5,880 bases of DNA from an uncultured Lachnobacterium sp. (GTDB lineage: Bacteria > Bacillota > Clostridia > Lachnospirales > Lachnospiraceae): contig URYB01000173.1 in NCBI GenBank assembly GCA_900552085.1, positions 1-5,880 of the forward strand, given 5' to 3'. This document shows positions 1 through 5,880 of the stretch, piece by piece (positions within the stretch are counted from its first letter, which is position 1; the number at the start of each line of letters is the position of its first letter). Both the position numbers and the translations under genes were made by a program. The notes below the pieces were generated by a model. That model made no database searches, was not told the origin of the DNA, and was given only the letters and a program-made list of their open reading frames with translations.

Positions 1-815
1 CCGTACTTCATATCTCCAATAATAGGATGTCCGATTGATGCTAAATGCGCACGAATCTGATGTGTCTTTCCTGTAATCAGGTGAATTTCCAATAACGTCT
101 TACCCGCATTTGCCTTCACCGGTTCATATGCAGTCTCAATTTTCGATGAACCTTCGGTCTCTTTTTCTGTTACCGATACTACATTGTTGTTCTCATTTTT
201 TGACAAATAGCCGACCAGATGCTCGGACTTGTGGACTTCTCCCGCAACGATTGCGCGATAATATTTATGGATGGTACGTTCCTTTAACCCTTCAGAAAGT
301 TCCTGCAACCCTTTAAGGGATTTGCCCATCAAAAGTAACCCTGTCGTATTACGGTCCAACCGGTTACAGACAGACGGACGAAACGCTTCAAAATCTTCCA
401 GTTGAAGGGCCTGCGTGCGGATCAGATATCCGAGCAGATATTCATTGGCAGATACATCGTTTTCCTTCGCTTTCTGGGAAAGCATATTATAGGGCTTATC
501 TGCAATCAGAATGTCCTCATCTTCATAAATTACTTTAAGTCCTTTCATCGGTAATCCCTGAAGCATTTCATATTCCTGCTGTAATGCTTTTGCATCCCGC
601 ATAAATTTTGTGAGTGTTTCTTCACTGAAAAATACCCGGATGGTATCTCCTTTTTTCAGTGACTCTTTACCCGTAACTTTTTTTCCGTTGCAGGTAATAT
701 TCTTTTTTCTCATCATCTTATATAAGAAGCCCGTTGAGGCATTTGGCAAAAGTTTTTTCAAGTACTTATCCAAACGCTGCTGTGCCTCGTTCGAACCAAT
801 GATAAATTCTCTCAT
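1..815 (-). CDS. RluA-family pseudouridine synthase, C-terminus cut by window edge
   Basis: The first 271 codons of a minus-strand gene that continues past base 1. It should convert specific uridines in structured RNA, probably 23S rRNA, to pseudouridine in the cytosol; which site cannot be told. Residues about 12-70 (from QQRLDKYLKKLLP) form an S4 RNA-binding domain. The catalytic segment CNRLDRNTTGLLL spans about 150-162, with D154 as the expected catalytic aspartate. A late family motif, GKTHQIRAHLASIGHPIIGD, lies at about 249-268. The residue before RLD is Asn151 where most RluA proteins have His. RluA proteins usually run about 300-325 residues, so some 30-50 residues are probably missing to the left. 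The ATG at 815 is chosen because it puts the S4 domain at the usual distance and has AAGGAAAG (826-833) upstream. It lies 22 bases after the ygiQ-like stop, so it is probably co-transcribed. Family assignment is confident; subfamily (RluC, RluD or other) is not. Confidence 0.93.
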   Translation of the reverse strand, partial: MREFIIGSNEAQQRLDKYLKKLLPNASTGFLYKMMRKKNITCNGKKVTGKESLKKGDTIRVFFSEETLTKFMRDAKALQQEYEMLQGLPMKGLKVIYEDEDILIADKPYNMLSQKAKENDVSANEYLLGYLIRTQALQLEDFEAFRPSVCNRLDRNTTGLLLMGKSLKGLQELSEGLKERTIHKYYRAIVAGEVHKSEHLVGYLSKNENNNVVSVTEKETEGSSKIETAYEPVKANAGKTLLEIHLITGKTHQIRAHLASIGHPIIGDMKY

Positions 816-825
816 AAAATCTATG

Positions 826-833
826 CTTTCCTT
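826..833 (-). promoter_or_regulatory. Ribosome binding site of the RluA-family gene
   Basis: Reads AAGGAAAG on the minus strand within the 22-base gap after the ygiQ-like stop codon. The distance from AAGGAA to the ATG at 815 is about 12 bases, a little long, but no better in-frame start is visible and the protein begins as family members do. It supports separate translation of this last visible gene of the operon. Confidence 0.55.
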
Positions 834-837
834 ATTT

Positions 838-2805
838 TTATTTCTTTTTATGAATGTTACGAATGGTTTTCTTTTTAACCGGTTTCTTGTTCTTACCTTC
901 TGCGCCGCGACGATCTGCTGCATATTTTCCTTTATAAGTACGATTACTGTTTGCACCTGCTTTTACAGACTCACTCTTATGTGGATGTGCTCCTGCTTTG
1001 GATGCAAACTTTCGCGGACGAATCAGACAGTTTTTATCAAATCCGATCAGATCCTGTCTTCCCGCTTTCATAAGAGCTTCATAGACCAGATCATAATTTT
1101 TCGGATTACGATACTGAATCAGCGCACGCTGCATTGCCTTCTCATGTGGATTTGTTGCAACATAAACAGGTTCCATCGTCCTTGGATCCAGGCCGGTATA
1201 GTACATGCAGGTAGAAATCGTAGATGGTGTCGGATAAAAATCCTGTACCTGTTCCGGCATATAACCCAGATCCCGCAAATATTCTGCAAGTTCAATTGCT
1301 TCTTTTAAAGTGGATCCCGGATGAGAAGACATCAGATACGGTACGAGGTACTGTTCCTTTCCAATCTTCTTATTCATCTCTTTGTAAGCCTTTACGAAGC
1401 TGTTATAAACTTCTACGCTTGGCTTTCCTAGTTTCTGCAAAACGGTATTGCTAATATGTTCCGGTGCAACCTTTAGCTGTCCACTTACATGATACTCACA
1501 TAATTCACGTAAAAACGTGTGATCCTTATCATACATCAGATAATCAAAACGAATACCGGAACGGATAAATACTTTTTTTACCTTAGGAAGTTCACGCAGT
1601 TTTCGAAGCAATTCAATATAATCTTTATGGTCTACTTCAAGGTTTTTACAAGGGGTTGGAAACAGACACTGTCTGGTTGGACATGCACCTTTTGTCATCT
1701 GTTTTTTGCAGGCAGGCGCACGGAAATTCGCAGTCGGACCTCCGACATCGTGAATATATCCTTTAAAATCCGGTTCCTGTGTAATTAACTTCGCTTCCTC
1801 TATAATCGACTCGTGGCTTCTCGTCTGGATAATCCGTCCCTGATGGAACGTCAATGCACAAAAACTGCATCCACCAAAACAGCCACGGTTGCTGATCAGG
1901 GAAAATTTAATTTCCCGGATGGCCGGTACGCCACCTGCCGCCTCATAAGAAGGATGATAATTGCGCATATACGGAAGTGCATATACTTCGTCCATTTCAG
2001 CCTGACTCAATGGCTTGGCCGGTGGATTCTGGACCACATAGGTCGTTCCACCATATGGTTCAAACAAACGCTTGCCGGAAAACGGATCGGTATTGCAATA
2101 CTGTTTGTAAAAACTCTGTGCAAACGAACGTTTATTTTCTTTTATTTCATCATAATCCGGAAGTTCAATGGCATCATAAATAATATCACGATTTTTTGTC
2201 TTATAGACTGTTCCATCAATGAAGGTGATATCTTTTACCGCAATCCCGGCATTTAATGCATCCGCAATCTCAATAATGCTTCGTTCTCCCATTCCATAGG
2301 AAATGATATCCGCACCGGAATCCAGAAGTATCGAACGTTTTACTTTGTTGGACCAGTAATCATAGTGAGCAAGTCTGCGAAGGCTCGCCTCAATACCTCC
2401 AATAATAATCGGCACTGTCTTATAAGTATGACGAATCAGATTGCAATAAACCACCGTTGCGTAATCCGGACGCTTTCCCATAACACCGCCCGGGGTATAC
2501 GAATCTGCATTTCTTCTCTTTTTAGAAACCGAATAATGATTTACCATGGAATCCATATTTCCGGCTGACACAAGAAATCCAAGCCTTGGCACCCCCAGAA
2601 TGGAAATAGAACTGTCATCCTTCCAGTCCGGCTGTGAAATAATTCCGACCGAATAACCATGTGCTTCGAGCAAACGCGCAATGATTGCATGTCCAAAGGA
2701 TGGATGGTCCACATAGGCATCACCACATACATAAACAAAATCCAACTGTTCAATGCCCCGATCGATCATATCCTGTTTTGAAATTGGTAAATATCCTTCG
2801 TACAT
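838..2805 (-). CDS. ygiQ: YgiQ-family radical SAM protein
   Basis: A full-length 655-residue protein of the YgiQ (UPF0313) radical SAM family. Such enzymes cleave S-adenosylmethionine with a 4Fe-4S cluster to start radical chemistry; to my knowledge the substrate of YgiQ is not established. The N-terminal third (GDAYVDHPSFGHAIIARLLE at 28-47, then PIIIGGIEASLRRLAHYDYW at 132-151) is the typical YgiQ_N region and resembles the B12-binding-type domain of other radical SAM proteins, though no cobalamin-binding motif is evident. The cluster motif CFGGCSFC gives C309, C313 and C316. A second cysteine group (C366, C375, C380, C386) follows IHDVGGPTANF. Residues 601-655 form a tail with 18 Lys/Arg and only 3 acidic residues. 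The ATG at 2805 has AGAGG six bases upstream, sharing bases next to the upstream gene's stop codon. The 11-base gap to the rsuA-like gene implies co-transcription. Identity is confident; function is unknown. Confidence 0.95.
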   Translation of the reverse strand: MYEGYLPISKQDMIDRGIEQLDFVYVCGDAYVDHPSFGHAIIARLLEAHGYSVGIISQPDWKDDSSISILGVPRLGFLVSAGNMDSMVNHYSVSKKRRNADSYTPGGVMGKRPDYATVVYCNLIRHTYKTVPIIIGGIEASLRRLAHYDYWSNKVKRSILLDSGADIISYGMGERSIIEIADALNAGIAVKDITFIDGTVYKTKNRDIIYDAIELPDYDEIKENKRSFAQSFYKQYCNTDPFSGKRLFEPYGGTTYVVQNPPAKPLSQAEMDEVYALPYMRNYHPSYEAAGGVPAIREIKFSLISNRGCFGGCSFCALTFHQGRIIQTRSHESIIEEAKLITQEPDFKGYIHDVGGPTANFRAPACKKQMTKGACPTRQCLFPTPCKNLEVDHKDYIELLRKLRELPKVKKVFIRSGIRFDYLMYDKDHTFLRELCEYHVSGQLKVAPEHISNTVLQKLGKPSVEVYNSFVKAYKEMNKKIGKEQYLVPYLMSSHPGSTLKEAIELAEYLRDLGYMPEQVQDFYPTPSTISTCMYYTGLDPRTMEPVYVATNPHEKAMQRALIQYRNPKNYDLVYEALMKAGRQDLIGFDKNCLIRPRKFASKAGAHPHKSESVKAGANSNRTYKGKYAADRRGAEGKNKKPVKKKTIRNIHKKK

Positions 2806-2811
2806 GTAAAA

Positions 2812-2816
2812 CCTCT
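2812..2816 (-). promoter_or_regulatory. Ribosome binding site of the ygiQ-like gene
   Basis: Reads AGAGG on the minus strand, directly after the TAG stop (2817-2819) of the rsuA-like gene and six bases before the ATG at 2805. Ribosomes finishing the upstream gene would be released on top of this site, which fits translational coupling. This is read from the sequence; coupling is inferred. Confidence 0.65.
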
Positions 2817-3545
2817 CTACTCTTCTTTTTCTTTTAACCGGTTAATTTCTTCCTGTGTCAATTTCCGATAAGTGCCTTTTTCCAGATCCTTCAAGGTAAG
2901 GCTTCCCATACGAATACGTTTCAGATAAACAACCTTACAGCCAACAGCTGCAAACATACGCTTCACCTGATGAAAGCGTCCTTCACAGATTGTTAACTCC
3001 GCAGCATATTTGGTTGCTGTCTCCTCGTCCGATTCTGTATGCAAAATGTGAAGTTCTGCCGGAAGTGTTTTTTTGTCATCTCCAATGTCAACGCCTTCCG
3101 CAAACAGGTTAACCGTTGTTTCCGGAACTTCACAATCAAGAACTGCATAATAGGTCTTCGCCACATGATTTGCCGGACTCATCAGATAATGATTAAACGC
3201 ACCATCGTTTGTCAGAAGAAGTAATCCTTCCGTATCTTTATCTAACCGTCCAACCGGAGATAAATTTCTTTGAAGTTCTTCCGGGAAATAATCCAGTACC
3301 GTCTTATGCATGGAATCCTGCCGCGCCGTTACACATCCGGCTGGTTTATGAAACAGATAATAAGAATATTTCTCGTAAACAATTGCTTTTCCGGCAACGC
3401 TTACGGCATCCGTAGTGTTAACTTTCTGTTCCGGCCGGATAACAATTTTTCCGTCAACCGTAACCTTTTTTGCCTTAATCAATTTCTTAACTTCTGTCCT
3501 TGTTCCGACACCTGCTTCTGCAAGAAATTTATCTAACCGAATCAT
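2817..3545 (-). CDS. rsuA: RsuA-type 16S rRNA pseudouridine synthase
   Basis: A complete 242-residue protein of the RsuA/RluB/RluE/RluF family. By family knowledge RsuA makes the single pseudouridine of 16S rRNA at position 516 (E. coli numbering), acting on the assembling small subunit in the cytosol. An S4 RNA-binding domain opens the protein (RLDKFLAEAGVGTRTEVKKL at 3-22, then VTVDGK). YLFHKPAGCVTARQD (63-77) begins the catalytic domain. The catalytic motif GRLDKDTEGLLLLTNDG (99-115) puts the aspartate at D102, the same number as in E. coli RsuA. EGRFHQVKRMFAAVGCKV (188-205) is the second conserved core segment. The length is close to E. coli RsuA (231 residues) and shorter than RluB, favouring RsuA. 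The ATG at 3545 is preceded by GAGG at suitable spacing, 16 bases after the pepD stop. RluB or RluF specificity cannot be fully excluded. Confidence 0.93.
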   Translation of the reverse strand: MIRLDKFLAEAGVGTRTEVKKLIKAKKVTVDGKIVIRPEQKVNTTDAVSVAGKAIVYEKYSYYLFHKPAGCVTARQDSMHKTVLDYFPEELQRNLSPVGRLDKDTEGLLLLTNDGAFNHYLMSPANHVAKTYYAVLDCEVPETTVNLFAEGVDIGDDKKTLPAELHILHTESDEETATKYAAELTICEGRFHQVKRMFAAVGCKVVYLKRIRMGSLTLKDLEKGTYRKLTQEEINRLKEKEE

Positions 3546-3550
3546 AGTTT

Positions 3551-3554
3551 CCTC
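3551..3554 (-). promoter_or_regulatory. Ribosome binding site of the rsuA-like gene
   Basis: Reads GAGG (in TGAGGAAACT) on the minus strand, five bases before the ATG at 3545 and within the 16-base gap after the pepD stop codon (TAG, 3562-3564). It supports the chosen start and operon-style expression. Confidence 0.6.
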
Positions 3555-3561
3555 ATAATTT

Positions 3562-5010
3562 CTATTTTGCTTCTTTTAAAAATGCAACCAGCATATCCCA
3601 GACACGTGCAGTCGATGAAATGCTCAGGCGTTCCTTTGGTGTATGAATATCAAAAATATCCGGTCCAAATGCTACGCAATCAAGATCTTTAATTTTCTGT
3701 GATAACAGACCACATTCCAATCCTGCATGAATCGTCTCAAATACAGGCTCTGTATGATAAAGTTCTTCATATACTTTTGCAATCTGCATGCGAAGGTCAG
3801 AATCTTTGCGATATTCCCATGCCGGATAAGCACCCTCAATCTCGGTCTCGCCTCCAACCATCTCAACAACAGTATTCACACGCTCACACAATTCTGTCTT
3901 GCGTGTTCCGACACTGCTTCGAACCGATGACACGGTATGCAGGTGATCTTCAAGAAGTTCCATAATTCCCAAATTCAAAGAAGTTTCTACCAGACCATGC
4001 ATAACCTGACTCATATTCTGAATGCCGTTTGGTACGGTACGAAGATAGAAAATCACACGATTCACAGAGCCAAAATCAAGAATCTGTTCTTCTGCTTCTC
4101 CCTCATCGGTCAAAACGGCTGTCACTGCCGGATCCGAGCTCATAAACTCATTTTTGAGGATACCATCCATTTCCTTTACATATTCTTTTACAGCACCAAC
4201 ATTCTCAGCAGGTACTAAAATATCGCTAACACATTCTCTTGGGATTGCATTATCCTTAAGCCCTCCTGCAAGTGAAATGATTCCAAATGGTGTACGGTCA
4301 AAAATTCCTTTCAACACTCTGCCCATGATAACATTTGCATTTCCGCGTTCCTTATCAATCTCAGCTCCGGAATGTCCACCCTCCAAACCTGTAATTTTCA
4401 GATTGAATTTTTGTCCCTTTTGTGTAGTTCTCTGTACCGGGATGTTCGAATGCAATGACATTCCTCCTGCACATCCAGTAAGGAAGTGTCCTTCTTCTTC
4501 GCTGTCAATATTCAGCATTTTATGTCCGGTAATCATAGAAAGATCAATGTCTGCCGCTCCAAGCATTCCAATCTCTTCGTCAACTGTAATAATCACTTCA
4601 AGTTTTGGATGCGCCATTTCTTTGGATTCCAAAATTGCAAGTGCATAAGCTACAGCAATGCCATCATCCCCACCAAGAGTGGTTCCTCTCGCTTTCACGA
4701 AATCACCATCTACAAAAATATCCAGACTGTCCTTCATAAAGTCAATGTCACAATCATTTTCCTTTTCACAGACCATATCCATATGGCCCTGAATAATAAT
4801 TGCGTCAGCATTTTCATATCCTTCTGTAGCTTCTTTTACAATGATCACATTGTTTAATTCATCCTGGTAATATTTCAGGTCATGTTCCTTTGCAAAAGAA
4901 ACCAGATAATCGCTGATCTGCTTTGTATTTCTGGATCCATGTGGAATCTCTGTAAGTTTTTCAAAGTAATAAAAAACGCGTTCCGGGTATAAGTTCTCTA
5001 ATTTCATCAT
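3562..5010 (-). CDS. pepD: Aminoacyl-histidine dipeptidase (M20C metallopeptidase, PepD)
   Basis: A complete 482-residue cytosolic metallopeptidase, close to E. coli PepD (485). The family is binuclear zinc-type and cleaves Xaa-His and other dipeptides such as carnosine, recycling amino acids from peptides. All expected metal and catalytic elements are present: GHMDMV (H76, D78), LGGDDG (bridging D115), DEE (E145 base, E146 ligand), NIDSEEEG (D169), GGHSGAE (H213 at the start of the lid/dimerisation domain, about 195-390) and THAG-like IHAGLECG (H428 ligand). HTPKERLSI near the end (H456) is also typical of the family. The gene starts ATGATG; the AGGAGGT site ends four bases before the first ATG and seven before the second, so translation may begin at 5007 rather than 5010. 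It is the first gene of the leftward operon, followed after 16 bases by the rsuA-like gene. No functional link to RNA modification is evident, so grouping may simply be shared housekeeping expression. Confidence 0.95.
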   Translation of the reverse strand: MMKLENLYPERVFYYFEKLTEIPHGSRNTKQISDYLVSFAKEHDLKYYQDELNNVIIVKEATEGYENADAIIIQGHMDMVCEKENDCDIDFMKDSLDIFVDGDFVKARGTTLGGDDGIAVAYALAILESKEMAHPKLEVIITVDEEIGMLGAADIDLSMITGHKMLNIDSEEEGHFLTGCAGGMSLHSNIPVQRTTQKGQKFNLKITGLEGGHSGAEIDKERGNANVIMGRVLKGIFDRTPFGIISLAGGLKDNAIPRECVSDILVPAENVGAVKEYVKEMDGILKNEFMSSDPAVTAVLTDEGEAEEQILDFGSVNRVIFYLRTVPNGIQNMSQVMHGLVETSLNLGIMELLEDHLHTVSSVRSSVGTRKTELCERVNTVVEMVGGETEIEGAYPAWEYRKDSDLRMQIAKVYEELYHTEPVFETIHAGLECGLLSQKIKDLDCVAFGPDIFDIHTPKERLSISSTARVWDMLVAFLKEAK

Positions 5011-5035
5011 AGTTACCTCCTAAATGTCATAAATT
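5007..5035 (+). promoter_or_regulatory. Candidate sigma-E-type sporulation promoter of the ylbJ-like gene
   Basis: The plus strand reads TCATAGT (5007-5013), 14 bases, then CATAAATT (5028-5035). The known Bacillus sigma-E consensus is KMATATT, about 14 bases, CATACAHT, so 6 of 7 and 7 of 8 positions agree. Transcription would start at about 5040-5043, at or beside the ATG at 5041. B. subtilis ylbJ belongs to the sigma-E regulon, which fits. Caution: the -35 part overlaps the two pepD start codons, which fix several of its bases for another reason, and a short AT-rich gap makes chance matches easier. Confidence 0.4.
5015..5021 (-). promoter_or_regulatory. Strong ribosome binding site of pepD
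   Basis: Reads AGGAGGT on the minus strand, a near-perfect complement to the 3' end of Firmicute 16S rRNA. It is followed by AACT and then two consecutive ATG codons (5010 and 5007). The spacing fits either, with the second slightly closer to optimal. It is the strongest translation signal in the window. Confidence 0.9.
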
Positions 5036-5040
5036 ATAAT
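5033..5040. repeat. Perfect 8-base palindrome ATTATAAT between divergent genes
   Basis: The sequence is its own reverse complement and supplies TATAAT on both strands (5035-5040 plus, 5038-5033 minus). The minus copy is well placed for pepD. The plus copy would start transcription inside the ylbJ-like gene, so it is less likely to be used for that gene as annotated. Confidence 0.6.
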
Positions 5041-5061
5041 ATGAAAAAATTATGCTGTATC
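5033..5061 (-). promoter_or_regulatory. Candidate housekeeping promoter of the pepD operon
   Basis: On the minus strand there is a perfect -10 hexamer TATAAT (5038 to 5033). Seventeen bases upstream is GATACA (5061 to 5056), which matches the TTGACA -35 consensus at only three of six positions. Transcription would start near 5026, giving a leader of about 16 bases that just includes the AGGAGG site. The promoter would lie mostly inside the first codons of the divergent ylbJ-like gene. The -10 is convincing; the -35 is weak and the assignment is inferred. Confidence 0.45.
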
Positions 5062-5880
5062 TTTCTACTTATTATTATGATTTTATACTTTCTTATTTAT
5101 CCTCAAAATGCACTTATGGCATCCCGCAGGGGACTTACACTGTGGTTTGAACAGATTCTTCCAACCCTGCTCCCTTTTTCTGTTGTTTCTTATATCATTC
5201 TGCATTCCAATTTATTCTCGCATTCTGCGCGTACAAAAGATCACAGATTTCTTCGCATTCAACCAGAAGAATGGTATGTCATTTTCTGTGGATTTCTCTT
5301 TGGTTTTCCAATCGGAAGCAAACTTTCCGCAGATTTGTATGAACATCATCGAATTACCCGAAAAAGAGCGCAAGTCCTTGCCTGCTTTACCAACAATCTC
5401 AGTCCGGTGTTCGTCACTTCCGTCCTCGTCAATCAGCTGCACTTTTCTTCGGTCGTTCCGTTTTTTCTTTTGTTGTATGGCATTCCTCTTTGCATATGCC
5501 TTGTTTTGTTATCCTTGGGGAAAACAGAACACTTTGTACATGAAAAAAAGGCATCAAGATTTCAATTGAATATGCAAATCGTTGACGCCGGTATCATAAA
5601 CGGATTCGAAACATTAATAAAAATATGTGGTTATATTATGATGTTTTCGATTTTTTCTGAAATCGCACAAAACATTCCTTACGGAAGTTCCTTTCAAAAA
5701 CTCGTCCTTACCGGTTGTCTGGAAGTAACGAACGGAATCTCTGTACTCAGTCAGTTTTCCTGTACTCATTTTCATAAAATTCTGCTGACAACACTTTTTC
5801 TGTCTTTGAACGGAATATCCGGACTTTTCCAAACGGCATCCCTTCTTGGCACAAGTGATCTGTCTATGAGACTGTATTTG
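5041..5880 (+). CDS. ylbJ: YlbJ-like / nucleoside-recognition (Gate) membrane protein, C-terminus cut by window edge
   Basis: An uninterrupted frame of 280 codons that runs off the right edge. The product is an integral membrane protein with hydrophobic segments at about 3-20, 40-55, 78-93, 137-160, 190-207 and 246-263. Sequence signatures resemble YlbJ and Gate-domain proteins: LTLWFEQILPTLLPF (32-46), GFPIGSKLSADLYE (88-101), FTNNLSPVF (116-124), CLEVTNGISVLS (226-237) and NGISGLFQ (257-264). In B. subtilis, YlbJ (about 400 residues) is made under sigma-E in the mother cell and is needed for normal sporulation; its molecular activity is unclear. The ATG at 5041 is chosen because the first membrane segment follows directly, as in relatives, and no in-frame ATG occurs before the stop at 4999-5001. 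No ribosome binding site is visible upstream. It is divergent from pepD with a 30-base gap. The Gate family also includes transporters, so YlbJ orthology is probable, not certain. Confidence 0.82.
   Translation, partial: MKKLCCIFLLIIMILYFLIYPQNALMASRRGLTLWFEQILPTLLPFSVVSYIILHSNLFSHSARTKDHRFLRIQPEEWYVIFCGFLFGFPIGSKLSADLYEHHRITRKRAQVLACFTNNLSPVFVTSVLVNQLHFSSVVPFFLLLYGIPLCICLVLLSLGKTEHFVHEKKASRFQLNMQIVDAGIINGFETLIKICGYIMMFSIFSEIAQNIPYGSSFQKLVLTGCLEVTNGISVLSQFSCTHFHKILLTTLFLSLNGISGLFQTASLLGTSDLSMRLYL

Noticed and set aside
610..1308. A 232-codon plus-strand reading frame
   Set aside because: It lies antisense to the rluA-like and ygiQ-like genes, both with clear family motifs. Its Phe/Cys/Ile-rich composition is what the opposite strand of Lys/Arg-rich coding DNA gives, and no family is recognisable.
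1813..2256. A 147-codon plus-strand reading frame
   Set aside because: It is fully antisense to the ygiQ-like gene, with no recognisable domain.
4154..4648. A 164-codon plus-strand reading frame rich in Ser, Pro and Ile
   Set aside because: It is antisense to the conserved pepD lid and catalytic regions, and its composition reflects the opposite strand.
5035..5040. Plus-strand TATAAT as the sigma-A -10 box of the ylbJ-like gene
   Set aside because: It touches the ATG, so transcription would begin inside the gene at about 5047, and the -35 position (GTTACC, 5012-5017) matches the consensus at only three of six bases.
5011..5040. Riboswitch, attenuator or terminator between the divergent genes
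   Set aside because: Thirty bases is too short, and the only symmetry is the 8-base AT palindrome.
5108..5569. A 153-codon plus-strand reading frame
   Set aside because: It is out of frame with the longer ylbJ-like gene over the same bases, which carries family motifs throughout.
1..5880. A novel defence, mobile or biosynthetic system
   Set aside because: All genes belong to recognised housekeeping or sporulation families. No transposase, integrase, repeat array, toxin-antitoxin pair or abrupt composition change was seen.

Overview
The window looks like ordinary chromosomal DNA from a low-to-moderate GC, spore-forming Firmicute, most likely a gut Clostridia member of the Lachnospiraceae type. 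This is judged from the style of the proteins, the strong AGGAGG ribosome binding site, the tight operon packing and a YlbJ-like sporulation membrane gene. The species cannot be named from the sequence alone. Nearly all of the DNA is coding, and no RNA genes, insertion sequences, CRISPR arrays or long repeats were seen.

Left to centre (1-5010, minus strand): four genes are read leftward as one apparent operon, with gaps of only 16, 11 and 22 bases. In transcription order they are pepD (M20C Xaa-His dipeptidase, 3562-5010), an RsuA-type 16S rRNA pseudouridine synthase (2817-3545), a YgiQ-family radical SAM protein (838-2805), and an RluA-family pseudouridine synthase (1-815) whose C-terminus runs off the left edge. 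The uncharacterised radical SAM enzyme therefore sits between two RNA-modifying enzymes, each with an N-terminal S4 RNA-binding domain, and itself ends in a strongly basic tail.

Right (5041-5880, plus strand): a divergent, open-ended reading frame of at least 280 codons encodes a hydrophobic protein resembling YlbJ / nucleoside-recognition (Gate) membrane proteins. Its end lies beyond the window.

Only 30 bases (5011-5040) separate the two divergent start codons. This gap carries the strong pepD ribosome binding site, a perfect palindrome ATTATAAT that gives a TATAAT hexamer on both strands, and, reading right, a 13-of-15 match to the Bacillus sigma-E promoter consensus placed so that transcription would begin at or next to the ylbJ-like ATG. 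That ATG has no visible ribosome binding site. A housekeeping promoter for the pepD operon and a sporulation promoter for the ylbJ-like gene may therefore overlap. This promoter overlap is the most interesting signal in the window; no clearly new biological system was found.
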